Assembly (NCBI RefSeq): GCF_026210795.1
Contig: NC_089445.1
Location: 930,001-994,000 of the forward strand
DNA length: 64,000 nucleotides
Direction: 5' to 3'
Origin: Rhizophagus irregularis
Taxonomy: Eukaryota; Glomeromycota; Glomeromycetes; Glomerales; Glomeraceae
Shown here in pieces: positions 11,600 through 22,740 of this stretch. Below the pieces are notes generated by a model that did not search any database, was not told the DNA's origin, and saw only the letters and a program-made list of their open reading frames with translations. Each line of letters starts with the position of its first letter. Position 1 is the first letter of the stretch. Position numbers and translations under genes: made by a program.

Positions 11600-13420
11600 C
11601 TCCCACCAAACTATCGACTAAAGCCAAAGTAATGTTTCATTAATAATAAAAGACAAAAAATGAAACTTTTCATCCAAAGAGCCATTTAAGAATCTACAAA
11701 ATGAAAATAAACATTAATTAAAGTTTTCTAAAAGAGATAAATTAAAAAAAGTTTCGAATAGTACCCTTGAAACTGATCATATCACCCAGTATCCCAACAA
11801 AATCCAAAAACCTACGAAAAAGATATTAGAAAATGTTTCAAATAAAAAAAATATATTAGCAATCTTGTAAATTATGGAATTTACCATATCTGAAAATGAA
11901 AGACGCGTTAGAAAGCATTTCTTTCTAATAAAATAAAATAAATCAAGTCCCGCAACAGGTATTGTGAAACTTTACCGTCTTCACTTTCCCCATTCAATCC
12001 AAAGTCTATAACCTATGAAAATAAAGAAAGAAATGTGAGTTGACATTTCTCATTATATAAAAATAAAAAAATTAAGTTTCAAAGTTACGTTGAAACTCAG
12101 TCTAATACCTAAAGTTGAAACTAGAACCTACAAAAAAAAAATCGAAATGTTAACAAACATTTCGTTAAAAATTAAATTAAATTTAAAAAAACTAAGTCAA
12201 CTTCCAAAAGAACCAAAGAGCCACCTGAAAAAGGAAAAAAAATGAAATGTTAGCAAATATTTCATTAAATAAATTAAATATGCTAAAAAAATACATACTG
12301 AAATTTCGCATGTCTAAGAGACTTGAGAATATAACCGTCTAAAAAAAAGGAAAAATCGATACATTAACTAGTAACGTTTCAATAAAATAAAGAAGGCAAG
12401 ATTTTTGAGTAAATAAACTGAAACCCACGAGCCGATTAGTGAGACCAAAAAGCTCCCTAAAAAAAAGAAAGAAATTGAAATGTTATCAAAGTTTCGATAA
12501 AAATAAAAAAAAAAACCGAACAACCACCTAAATAAAAGAAAAAACAAAACATTAGATCTAGGTAGAAATTGGTTCTTATATCAAAACATTAACTAATGCG
12601 TCTAAACCTGAAGAGCAAGTCGTCTAAAAAAAGGAAGACAACGAAACGTTAGAAGCCATTTCGATAAATTAAATAAATCAATGAATAAAAATACATACCA
12701 AAATTTCATACGTCCAAAAAAGACTCAAGGATAATTGTTTAAACATTTAAAACATATATACTAAATCCTGAGAATTTGAAGTGGCTGAAGAACCGCCTAA
12801 AAAAAAGGAAACATTAATAAAAGTTTCATTAAAAAATAAAAAAAACCTGATTGAAATTCATTCATACCGAATTTTTCACGCGTTTAGAGATCCTGCTATC
12901 TAAAAAAAGAAAATCAGGAGTTCAGCCTTCGAAATGAGCATTATGGACCTAAAAAAAAAGAAACATTTTTTAATCATATGGATGATTTATAAAAAAAATC
13001 AGCACAAAAAAAATTTAACAACTGAGAAACCTTCTGAGTTTCCCACACGTCCAAACACTGAAGAACTGGCCATCTACAAAAGAAAAAAATGAAATGTTAG
13101 TAGAAGTTTCGTTAAAATAAATATTTAAAAAAAAAATTCACTAATGTCTGACCTGAAAGATCTAAAAAAAGAAAAGGAAATGAACTTTTAGTAAAGTTCG
13201 TTAAAAATAAAATAAAAAAATTGATAAAAAAAATTCTTACCTAAATCCTAAGCTAAATCCAAAAAAATCCAGAAAACCATTTCATCAATGAAAAAGATGA
13301 AAGAATACATCCTCCCCCTCCCTTTCCTACCGAATTTTAACGTGTTTTTTGGCCGTCTAAAAAGAAACAAGTTCCCAGGCATCCAAAGGTCAAAATGAGA
13401 CAAAACCTAAAAAAAAAAAG
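11600..13420 (-). other. Large micro-exon array (about 20 units)
   Basis: On the minus strand, units of a 20-40 nt block plus an intron of about 75 nt are repeated over 1.8 kb. A clean case: block 12299-12338 (40 nt) preceded by TTTTTTTTAG, followed by GTATGTATTT and an intron 12225-12298 with GCTAAC and TTTTTCAG. Nearly all units show the plus-strand pattern CCTAAAAAAARGAAA, then GAAATGTTA..AACATTTC. That is polypyrimidine-AG preceded by a hairpin holding the branch site when read on the minus strand. Units are diverged in the blocks and better conserved in the intron signals. No known protein is recognised. Confidence 0.65.
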
Positions 13421-13499
13421 GATTAGTACTATAGACGAAAATCATTTCACAGATCTACCAAAACAAAAACGTGACCTAAAAAATAAATTTATAATTTTT

Positions 13500-13975
13500 T
13501 TCATGTTGTGAAAAGTGTTTAATTTAAGTGAAAAGGAAGTGTGAAAGAGAGGAAAGACGAAAGAGAGGGAGAGAGAGGAAAACAAAAAAAGGGAAAAGGG
13601 AAAAATAGAGGAAAGAGGAAAAAGGAAAGAATGAAAAAAGGGAAAGAGAAAGACGGTATCATTTAAAAAAGACGGAAGAACGGAAAGGGATAAAAAAGGA
13701 AATAAATAACCAAAAAATGCGTAAAAAAAATGCAAAATAAAAGAAATAAATGACAATAACAAAATAAACGAGATAAAATGAAGGGGAAAATGAAAAAAAT
13801 GGAAAAAAATGAACGAAAGGTGAAAATGAAAAAAAAAGAAAAAAGAAAGCGTAAAAAAGGGTGAAGTGGGTGAGGGAAAGTGTGAAAGAGACGGGTGAGA
13901 GTGGAAGGGGAAAAGAATGGTAGAAGAGTGTAAATGGAATGGGCGAAGGAAATGGTTAATTAAACTAAAAAAAAG
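13500..13975 (-). repeat. Pyrimidine-rich tract (minus strand) upstream of array
   Basis: About 470 bp are almost pure purine on the plus strand, so C/T on the minus. The tract lies immediately upstream of the minus-strand micro-exon array. Similar tracts adjoin the array segment at 15955-16110 and follow an intron-like unit at 19540-20000. It could be a 5' leader or promoter element. The open frames in it are compositional artefacts of Phe/Leu/Ser. Confidence 0.6.
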
Positions 13976-14190
13976 TTTAAAATAAACTTATCGTCACGTC
14001 TTAGCGTTAGTAGTTTAACTAACGGAAAGTCATGTCACATGATATAATACATGTGATTGTTAAATAATCTCGTAACTTATTTTTAATTAATTAAAATATC
14101 ATGTTACATAACACAAATCTATACAGGATTGATAAATTATCACTACAGAAATTTATTGATAAAATTAAACATGCATTTAATATATATATT

Positions 14191-14270
14191 AGTTATTTGA
14201 TAGGGGGGTTAGAATATCACCGAACTGCGAAGCAGTTCGGATGATATTTTAACCCCCCTATCAAATAACT
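14191..14270. repeat. Perfect foldback hairpin, 80 bp
   Basis: Two arms of about 38 nt (beginning AGTTATTTGATAGGGGGG and ending with its complement CCCCCCTATCAAATAACT) meet at GAACTGCGAAGCAGTTC with almost no loop; there are only two or three mismatches. It looks like a small foldback insertion or cruciform-forming element inside the non-autonomous MULE-like element. Confidence 0.8.
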
Positions 14271-15817
14271 GTGTTATTCTGCAGCCGCCAATGATCATCT
14301 TATAAATACAATAAACTATTGATTAATCAACGTCAAAAATATCAATAATAATTATGCAATGGTAGTTTATTTATAGCTTAATAAAAAAATATCAGCATGA
14401 TGAAAAAAGCATGATTCTATTTGGCTGTAGAATAACATTATTTATCTTTCAGATAATTATCAATAAATATCATTAACATTAAATAACTTACAGAAATTTA
14501 TTGATAAAATCTTTTAACACTTAATATCATTATTTATTTTTCAGATTATTGTCAATAAATATCATTAATATTAAATATCTTATAGAAATTCATCAATAAA
14601 ATTTTTAACACTTAATACCATTAAATATCTTTCAGATAATTATCAATAAATAACATTAATGTTAAATATCGTTATATTTTTCCAATTGTTTATCGATGAT
14701 CATCATAATACGTTAATTATCGATTTATTTAGTACGATAAAATGTGATAATTATCGATAAAGTGATAATTATCGATATTTATCCCCCCAAAAAATTTCCC
14801 GATGGAGTTAATGGAAAGAATACGTGATACATATTGGAGAGTCAAAAAAAGAGGTAACGCAGAACAAACCGGCGTGTTTATTGAAGAATTGAAAGGTTGT
14901 TTAGAACCTATTTTAAACAATAAATAAGGGTGTCTAGGTTCAACTTTATTTCAAATAATTTTATTATTTTAATAATAATATCGAAAAAATTTTTATTGTT
15001 TATTATTTATGATACAAAAATATTATAAAACAATATATATATTAATTAAAAGATTACATTAAATAAATGTTTTTTATCAAAGAATATTCGTTAAAATTAA
15101 AAAAACTTCGTTAAAAAAAATTTTTCAAAAAAAAAATTCAAAAAAAACTTTTTCTTTGGAACACTATTTTAAAGTTTTACTTTTGTAACACAATTTTTAA
15201 AAAAGTAAAACTATTTTTAACTTGCGTAATATATCCGGATTCCAATTTACTGGGTCAAAAATCACGTGATCGAACACGGCTTTAGACACCCCCCATAAAA
15301 GGTATATTGTGACACCTGATTGCAGGACCTGACCCCACCCACTAAATCACATAATTTCTGGCACGCCCCTTAATAAAAAAATAAATGATTAATATAAATT
15401 AGACTGCCAATTTTTATAATTAAAATATGTAAATTATAGATAAAATAATAATTAATAAAAATAATAAATTAAATAAATAATTATTAAAAATAAAATGTTG
15501 CAAAACTAATTAGACAGTTTTTGGCCTGCATTATGCTTAATTTTGGCCAAAATATAACCCAGACCCTGAAACTAATATTTTTAAAAATATTATTTATAAA
15601 GTTAAAAAAAAAGGATAAGTTAAATTTAAAAAAGTACCAATTTACTCAAATATAAAATATGACTTTGTAAATTCAATACAATTTGCTAAAACTCATAATT
15701 ATGACTATTAATTAATTTTCAATCAATTTGCTTTATCTAAAATTATGAATTTAACCTAATTTTGATTGAATTTGCTAAAACTCAAATGTAAGTTATATAT
15801 GTGATGTCTGGGGTTCT

Positions 15818-16110
15818 AAGTTTACCATTTCTAAAATCTGAAGTTAAAAGCCAACTAGATGTCTAAAAATTAATATAGGAAGTATTAGAAATATTTTCTA
15901 AAATTAAAAAAAATTTAAAAGTTTCAAAGCAAAACACTTCAAAACTTACCATTTTGTTTTTTTTTGAAAGATTTCAGTAAGAAAGAAAAGAAAAAGTGGA
16001 AGTGCAAAGGAAAGGAGAAAGGAAAAGGAAAAAGAATAGAAGTGAGGGAAGAGGAAGGGTGAAGGAAAGAAAAAGAGAGAAGGAAAAGAGTAGAAGTAAA
16101 AGCTGGAAGA
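15818..16110 (-). other. Micro-exon array, proximal segment, with pyrimidine-rich tract
   Basis: Minus-strand exon/intron-like units at 15818-15955 resume the array interrupted at 8083 by the insertion nest. Upstream on that strand, 15955-16110 is a C/T-rich tract like 13500-13975. Both tracts are preceded by a TCACATGATA..CATGTGAT inverted motif (16190-16212 and 14032-14060), so this looks like the start of a locus paralogous to the one inside 11297-14789. Confidence 0.45.
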
Positions 16111-17224
16111 AAAATAATTAAGTTTTTTACTAAAAAAAGCTTAATTTTTTTCACTATACCGCAGCATGCGCAGCAGTAATTATTAATTTGATATCACATG
16201 ATACATGTGATACATAAATTAATATAAATAGAAGGCTTTCCCCCAGAAAATTTTTTATATATTTTTTTTTAAAATATATATATATACTTATATACACATA
16301 TATATATATCTATTAATTTTAATATTTTACGAAAAGGCCCATTTCTGAAATAGGTAAAGGCCAATTAATCCTATAGGAGGAGAGATATTGCAATTATTGC
16401 TACTTCTTCAGAGTCCTTCCACCTGTTTATAGTGAGTAAGGTTTAGTAATAAATTAAAATTTATCACTTATGCTTATAATGATATTGTAAGTACATTATT
16501 ATTAACAGCATGTTAGAAGTATTTAAAAATATTCTGTAAATAACTAATTTTACTTGCATTTAAAATGGTTTTAAAAGTTTAACTGTAAAAAATTTTTCCA
16601 ATATTTTAAAAATATTACATTCTTAACAATAATTTTAAAGCATTATGAGAGGTTAAAATGTGCTTTAAAAACATTTTTATGATATTTTAAAAAAATTGGC
16701 TTGCCAGTAAAGAAGTTTTTGAATTTTCAAATATACGCAGAAAATTTGAAAGATGAAACTATGGAACATAATTAATACATAGGAGAACTGAATTCTATAA
16801 GCAAATATTATCCTGAAATATCTGAGATTAAGAAGAAGGTGAAAAATAAAGCAAGATTTCAAGGTATTATTCTTTATAATTTAATGGCATTAGTATAAGG
16901 CATGTTAATATTCAGTATATTATTTCACAAACTACTTTGTGAACTGCATGTTTGAAAAAATGACTACATGTTTGTCTAGAAAATTGTATATTAATACGTG
17001 TACTTTACAGACTACTTTATAGACTGTGTGTTTATAAGAGAAAGACTGCATATTTGTTTAGGAAAAACTGCATATTTGTGTATTTGTCATTTATGTATGC
17101 AACACTTTGTGAACTACTTTGTGGACTGCATGTTTATCCAGAAAAGTTGCTTATATGGTTCATGATAGTCTTATTTTCTTTTTTATATGCAAATAGAATA
17201 ATTTGTCACTATCTTTTATTCTCT
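16111..17224. other. Mostly non-coding; diverged 80-90 bp tandem repeats
   Basis: A/T-rich DNA with a (TA)n-like run at about 16255-16310. At 16925-17150 an imperfect repeat with the core ACTACTTTGTGGACTGCATG occurs about three times. No supported gene; the small open frames are spurious. Confidence 0.4.
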
Positions 17225-18620
17225 CAAAAACAGAATAATAAAAACTTGAACCAAATAAATAAATTTTGGGATTTGCAAATGAAGAGACAAAATAATATCA
17301 TAGAGACAAAGTTGTTTGAAGAAAAAAATAAGTTGGTTGAGAAGGAGCTGGAATGTCATATTAATCTTGAATAAGTATATATTGATGACTCATATTACGC
17401 TTAATCTCAATATTAGTATACTAAAAGTATATTCATTTCTTTTTAGACTCAACAAATTCTGGATATGACAAGAGAGAACTGAAGTCAAGCTAGTTTATTA
17501 TAACAAGCAGTTACAAGAAAAATTGAAAAACGCATATTAGATGAAACACAAGTATCTTGCAAACTACCAAAAAGGAAGATTAAAGTTACAAATGGGAATG
17601 AAACTGCACATGATTCTGAATCTAATGAAAAAAGTGAAGTAAAACAAGTTGATGTAGAAATGAAGAAGAGATCAAAGATCTTACAGAGGTATTTTGGCAT
17701 CTACTACTATATGTATAATAATTTGCTTACTAATACTTTATCTTCTAGGAGGAGATGGACATCTGCAATAAGTTACTTGCAATTTTAACTGCACAAAGAA
17801 GAAGAAACACAAAATCTAAAAAAGACTGTTTATCATCAATATGTTTCAACAGAATTTTAGACTTCTCTAATGACAAGGTGCACAAGAATATTAAATGGAG
17901 CTTGAATAAAGATCAAATTACATGGCTGGAAAACGTTTTTTAGAAAAAAAATGGGATCCAACCCTGAATTTGCGCAATATATAGATCAATTTACTGAAAA
18001 TGTATATAACAGAATCAAGATTCCAATTCTAACTCACAAGTCCTTTGTTCCTGAGAACTTGTTCAATTCCTATCATTACGAAGCACATAATATTGCATGG
18101 CAACTATTGATACATTTGTAAGTGTTATTTGTATGTTAATATTAACCAATTCAAATTTCATGACATTATTACTTATTTCTATGAGTAGTTCCGTCCATCT
18201 AAAAGCACCTATAAGAGTTGAATCCAATGGTCTCGACCTTGAAAGAACATATACAGTAAATACTACAGTGTACATTTTAAACTGGTTGTTTAGAATACAC
18301 CAAGATATAATAGACGTCAGTTGGTAAGTGTTATTTATAAGTTTCAAGAGTTGTAGTTTCCTGCCTGCTAATAATAATTTGTTTATTTCATCTAGGATTG
18401 AGCTATAACTACACCTGATACAAAAAAAACACAAAATTAACAGACTTTTAAAGGTGATCAAAGCAACAGAAAAAATTAAGCTATAATCATTATCAAATTT
18501 TTATTTGCCAGAAAAGCTCCTATAACAAAAGAAGATGGTGATCAAGTTAAATTATGTCAAAATTCAATGCAGATTTTGAATTGGCAGGTAAAGATCGAAA
18601 TTAACACTTATTAAATATTA
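17225..18620 (+). pseudogene. Decayed multi-exon gene, unknown function
   Basis: Plus-strand pieces with plausible protein composition and intron borders: a coiled-coil-like Lys/Glu-rich exon (17240-17373), an intron ending TTTTTAG at 17444, a charged exon (17445-17690), an intron ending TTCTAG at 17749, then an exon with NKDQITWLENVF, a stop at 17941 and continued reading (GSNPEFAQYIDQFTENVYN) to about 18118. Later pieces near 18200-18325 and 18512-18590 both carry a KAPI..ILNW pattern, suggesting a duplicated exon. In-frame stops and a frameshift near 17680 make it a pseudogene. No family is recognised. Confidence 0.45.
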
Positions 18621-19430
18621 ATAGTAATCATATGGGCTGATTTATGGAATTAAGTTTTTATATTCAAAAAACTAACTTTATTAAGCAAATGCAAATACAA
18701 GTTACATGAAAATGATAGATTCACACCAGCTGACATAAATAAAATTGATGTAATTATATTATTTTTTGATTTTTTTTAATAATATCATTAAAATTAAAAA
18801 ATTTAAATATAATTGTCATGACAAAATATTGAATAAATTAACGTGTATATGTGCTAGACAAATGAATTTATATTCATTAGAAAGAGGTAATCAAGAGCTA
18901 TCCACAAACCAAATATCGCATGAATTGAATCACAAGTTGCTGAATAATTACGTTCAATATATTTATTTTTAACTTTTGAATTTGATCGTTAATATCTTCA
19001 CATCTAGTAATTCGATTTGAATGATCTTTTTCGTTCAGGTAGAGTAGGTTCTGGGCTTTCATATGAATATAAATATATGTGTTTAGCATGCATGCACGCT
19101 GAGATATTAACGATTTTGTTAATTGAATAAAACTCAGACACAAAAATTTTTAAAATTATAACTAGCAGTCACCCGTTGCTTTGCACTGGGACCAGTGAGT
19201 TTGTTTAAATAGAAAAATTAGTATTATAATGTAATACTAAATAAATTAAAGATGGTTATAGTAGTTTTTTGTTTTTAAATATAGCTTATATTAATGATTT
19301 GACGTTTGCGATTTAATAATTTTTTACCTGAACCAATATAATTTACCCGGTAATATGACCTCATTATTAATTTGTACATTAAATTTTATTGGCTAATTAA
19401 TGAGCTAATTATTTTATATTTTGAATTCTT
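18620..19430. other. No supported gene
   Basis: A/T-rich DNA. At 19157-19195 there is a G/C-richer phrase CACCCGTTGCTTTGCACTGG, which can be the end of a dispersed repeat (Helitron-like ends were considered), but no partner terminus was found. Confidence 0.3.
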
Positions 19431-20095
19431 TCAGTTCTTCTTTGTAACTACTAAGGTATGTTTTTTATTTCTTTTTGTTTTTGTTTATTTATTACATGTA
19501 ATTTCCGTTCCCTACTAACTTTATTTTTCTTTTAGTTTTATGGGTTTTGTTTTTACTTGGTCCCCCTGTTTATCTCATTTTGTCCCTTCTCCATTTTTTT
19601 GTTTTCTTTTTGTCTCTTCATCTCTTTTGCTCTTTTTATTCTTCCTTTCCTTCATTTTTTCCATTGTTTTTTATTTCCTCTTCGTTCCTTCATCTTTTTC
19701 ATTCCTTTACACTACCCTTCGTTCCTTTCATTTTTATTCCATTCTCACTTCATCTTTTTCATTCCTTTACACTATCCTTTGTCATTTTCATTTTTTTCCA
19801 TTCCCACTTCTCTTTACACTACCCTTCGTTCCTTTCATTTTTTTATTCCCTTTGCTCCATTTTGTCCCCTCCATTCTTTTCATTTTTTTCATTCCCACTT
19901 GATCTTTTTCGTTCCTTTTGTTTCTTTCACTTCCCCTTTCCTCCATTTCGTTTCTCCCTTACTCCCCCTTCGTTTCTTTTATTCCCTTTTACTCTCCTTA
20001 TTTTTTCATTCACCCTCATTTTTTTGATTAATTTTTTATTAATTATAAACTTCATAATTATTTCTTATTTTATATTACGTCAATCTTAAACTTAT
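19430..20095 (+). other. Intron-like unit followed by pyrimidine-rich tract
   Basis: At 19454-19534 there is a textbook intron on the plus strand: ACTACTAAG then GTATGTTTTT, the branch site CTACTAAC and TTTTTCTTTTAG. It is followed by about 460 bp of almost pure C/T containing a repeated phrase CCTTTACACTACCCTTCG. All three frames are open but consist of Phe/Ser/Leu, so they are compositional. It resembles the C/T tracts next to the micro-exon arrays, on the opposite strand. Confidence 0.45.
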
Positions 20096-21821
20096 AACCA
20101 ACTTAAAAAAATATTTGAATAATTAAATGTATTTATAGAATCTATTTATTTCATTTATTATTATTCTTTTGGTACTTAATTTAACTAAACCAGAATTAAA
20201 ATCTTTATTCAAAAATCTGGTAGTTATTTAAAGAATTTCGGATATGGATTTGGTTATAATAATCTAATATTAATCAACAATTTCTTCAAAAAAAAATTGA
20301 TATTTTTACATATTTTATAATTAATTAAATTAATTAATTGATTTTTATGAATTTGAAAAATCAAACTATTTATCCAGCGTTCAATTTAATTGAAAAAATC
20401 TTACACATCTTTCTATCAATGTTGGTCAATTTTCCTATATCTGATATGTTATGTTGATTTTTTTTTAAAAAAATAATAATTTTGTAAATATATTTAATAT
20501 AATATTTTATTTTTTATTTAATAATAATAAAAAATTGAAAGAAAAAGAAAGAAATCAGTTTAAAAAAAGGGAAATTTCCAAAAAAAAGGAATCCGAAAAA
20601 AAATAAGTACGAAAAAAATTCCTAAAAAAAAAGGACAATAATCCGATCCAAAAGAGTGAAAAAAAAAATTTTTTTTAAAAAAAATAACAATACGGTCTAA
20701 AAAAAAAAGATTAAAAAAAAATAAAATAAAATAAATTGGTCTTAAAAGATCAAAACAATGGGGATTATTTAATAAAAACTGAAAGAAAAGGGAGAAAAAT
20801 TTTTTTCAGTTTGAAAAATTAAAAAAAAAAGAACCAAAAAAAATTAATAATCAAAAAAAAAAAATTCCGACTAAGGTAAAATTTAATTAACTGAAATTGG
20901 ATTAGTTGATTGGAATCGACCATAAATAGATCAGGTGGAGGCATGTCACAGTTTTAATTACATGGCATGGGATTTCAAGTTACACAATTCAAATTATACA
21001 AATCCATACGTGATACGTCAGACAAATTTTTTTAGTTATATAGATAAGTAGATGTGTTATATAGATGGAAATTTGATGCAAATCTTATTATTACACAAAG
21101 GAGATGTTGCTGTATTGTAGAATTTATTATTTATTTATGTGTTTACAAATACATTATAAAGGTAATTTTAAATAATTTATTGATATAAAAATAAAAATAC
21201 CATCATAATGTTCTATTGTTAAAAAAAATCTATATTAATCTATATAATTGAAAATACATCTCAAAAAAAAAACACCTGTTATAGGGATCTATCATTATTG
21301 CTAAAGATAGTTAATTACTTATTGCTTATCAGTATTAGAAAAATGTCAGTTACCGATCCATTATTATAAAAAAATTTATTTTTCTATATTAAAATTTATT
21401 TATTTATTATATAGAATATAGATTATACTGATCTATTGCTATTCCTATAAAAGTTAATTACCTATCATTTATAAGTATTAGTGAAAGGGTGATTACTGAG
21501 AATAAAATTAATTCTCACGTACATTAGTAATTAGAATGAATTTGCCGATCAAGTGGTCTTAACTATTAAGCATAGATTACGCGAACACATTAATAGATCA
21601 TATTAAATGTTACACAATATTAGTAATTAATATTGTATATATCGATCAGAACGTAATAGATCAGGTGCAGAGGCGCAGATGAATAACACATTGGATAATT
21701 CAAAAATTATTTATATAGGCTAATCTAAACGTTAGTCATACAAACACAATTTTTTTAATTATATAGATTCTTACCAAAAGATGATCTTTACAGATATTAT
21801 TGAGCTCTTTTTACTTACTTA
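20096..21821. other. A-rich non-coding DNA
   Basis: Contains A-rich and homopurine stretches (20540-20880) with scattered CCTAAAAAAAAAGG-like phrases that may be decayed array units, and two short ATTATATAGAT-type phrases. No gene is supported. Confidence 0.35.
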
Positions 21822-22229
21822 CAGTGCGGTACTTCTATAATAGGTACCCCTTATTATACTTCAGCGCGAATTAAATCTTAGAATGACGAAAATTTTGGCA
21901 GTCAAGCTGAATCCGAATTGACGTAACCGTAATTATTTTTACGGTCATATTGCATTACGACAGTCGTATTGAATTATAACAGTCGTATTGCATTAAAACA
22001 GTCGCATTATGATGGAAGAAATTAATCTGATCAGCTTTTACAGATCTGATCGGTTGATAATCTTTTTTATTAAAAAATCCGATAGCCATATTATTTATAA
22101 AAAAAATCAAAAACCATTTTATAAAAACCTTTAGTACCTACCAAAGGTTTTTTTCTTAGGAACACTCCTGGAGACCCAGACATGGAATTCGATTTTTTTT
22201 TAATTACATTTCGGCTATTTCTGGACATT

Positions 22230-22740
22230 CTGAAGTGGTAATTACAAGGGAGAAGGTTAGAATTTTTGTCTTTTTTTTCTTTTTATTTTTATTTAAAAAC
22301 GTTGCTAATACGTTCTTTTTTTTCTTTTATAGGAAGTAGGAACAGACCTTTTCGGCACTAATTCCTGGAGGTAGTTTCGAGCGGGAAGGGGTTTTTTCTA
22401 TATTTGATATAAGAACATTACTATTAACGTTCTTTTTTTCTTTTTTTTATAGGAAATAGGAACAGAACATTTTGGCGCCAATTCCTGAAGGTAGTTTTAA
22501 GCGGGAAGAGGATTTTTTTCTATTTGATGTAAGAACGTTACTAACGATCTTTGTTTTCTTTTTGTAGATGCCAACTTTGAACTTTAGAATGATCGGGTAT
22601 GTCAGAATATTTTGTTTTTATTATAAAAACATCTACTGACGTTCATGTTTACTTTTTGTAGGTGCATCTCTTTCATCGATAGCAACAACAAATGATTTTC
22701 TTAAAACATTAATCATTTGTACTAAATAAAGGGCGAGTAT
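22230..22740 (+). other. Plus-strand micro-exon array in hAT copy 2
   Basis: Exons 22333-22370 and 22453-22490 are homologous, both 38 nt and exactly 120 bp apart. Next come a 29-nt block (22568-22596) and a terminal block from 22662. Introns 22371-22452 (82 nt), 22491-22567 (77 nt) and 22597-22661 (65 nt) start GTAGTT or GTATGT, contain ACTATTAAC, TTACTAACG or CTACTGACG, and end TTTTATAG or TTTTTGTAG. The two 38-nt blocks translate as EVGTDLFGTNSW and EIGTEHFGANS followed by a TGA. The signals match the minus-strand arrays elsewhere in the window. Confidence 0.7.

Larger units (their letters stand above)
11297..14789. mobile_element. Non-autonomous MULE-like element carrying a micro-exon array
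   Basis: The ends TAGGGGATATATGTCGAT (11297) and the complement of TGGGGGGATAAATATCGAT (ending 14789) are short imperfect TIRs. They are flanked by 9-bp repeats AAATTTTTC (11288-11296) and AAAAATTTC (14790-14798; two mismatches). Removing the element rejoins the MULE transposase reading frame. Subterminal regions are dense in ATCGAT and GATAATTATC motifs. There is no transposase inside; the cargo is the minus-strand array 11600-13420 with its pyrimidine-rich tract. Confidence 0.75.
9450..14925 (+). pseudogene. MULE transposase, split by a nested element
   Basis: MuDR-type transposase remnant. The N-terminal region (9500-9850) carries a FAR1/WRKY-like segment with scattered Cys/His (CHVTKIR and HSHP). 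The DDE core is visible at 10160-10480: SLIDSTHKTN, then VGAHFFVSKE, then LSDQSNIE, then a Cys/His segment. After an intron (about 10762-10818, GTAATT..TTCAG) coding resumes to 11296 and, beyond the nested element, at 14799-14925, ending in a TAA. In-frame stops include a TAG where a Trp is expected (10343), TGA near 11003 and TGA near 11262. Most fit C to T or G to A changes of CGA or TGG codons. Non-functional as it stands. Confidence 0.85.
9036..15292 (+). mobile_element. Mutator-like element (MULE), degenerate, with nested insertion
   Basis: Long TIRs of about 155 bp run from 9036 (GGGGTGTCTAAAGCCGTG...) and in inverse to 15292, with few mismatches. They are flanked by a perfect 9-bp duplication CCATAAAAG (9027-9035 and 15293-15301). 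Long TIRs and a 9-bp duplication are diagnostic for MULEs. The plus strand carries a transposase pseudogene interrupted by another TIR element at 11297-14789; the unoccupied MULE would be about 2.8 kb. Confidence 0.93.
8343..15369. mobile_element. PIF/Harbinger-like non-autonomous element (level 2 of nest)
   Basis: The TIRs GGGGCGTACCAGAAATCACG (left) and a complementary right end closing at 15369 (a few mismatches) are flanked by TTA at 8340-8342 and 15370-15372. Net of the inner MULE it is about 0.76 kb and non-coding. It contains the tandem repeat at 8470-8990. TTA duplication plus short G-rich TIRs is the basis for the PIF/Harbinger call. Confidence 0.62.
8084..15817. mobile_element. MULE-like MITE, outermost of a four-level nest
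   Basis: The inverted ends TGACCCCAGACAT (8084) and ATGTCTGGGGTTCT (ending 15817) are flanked by near-identical 9-bp repeats AAGTTTACA (8075-8083) and AAGTTTACC (15818-15826). The subterminal DNA on both sides repeats AATTTGCTAAAACTCA. A 9-bp duplication suggests a Mutator-like origin. It contains no gene of its own; a PIF-like element has landed inside it. Confidence 0.68.

Noticed and set aside
13442-13762. Minus-strand frame resembling a hydrophobic membrane or secreted protein
   Set aside because: Same compositional artefact of a pyrimidine-rich tract; overlaps the intron-rich array.
15939-16154. Minus-strand 71-residue frame resembling a signal peptide
   Set aside because: C/T-rich composition; contains splice-like signals and no conserved feature.
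19540-20095. Three overlapping long plus-strand frames (Phe/Ser/Leu-rich)
   Set aside because: All frames are open because the DNA is nearly pure C/T; no domain or codon signal.
19150-21780. Helitron suggested by CACCCGTTGC phrase and TATATAGAT ends
   Set aside because: No Rep/helicase, no 3' hairpin-CTRR end and no defined boundaries.
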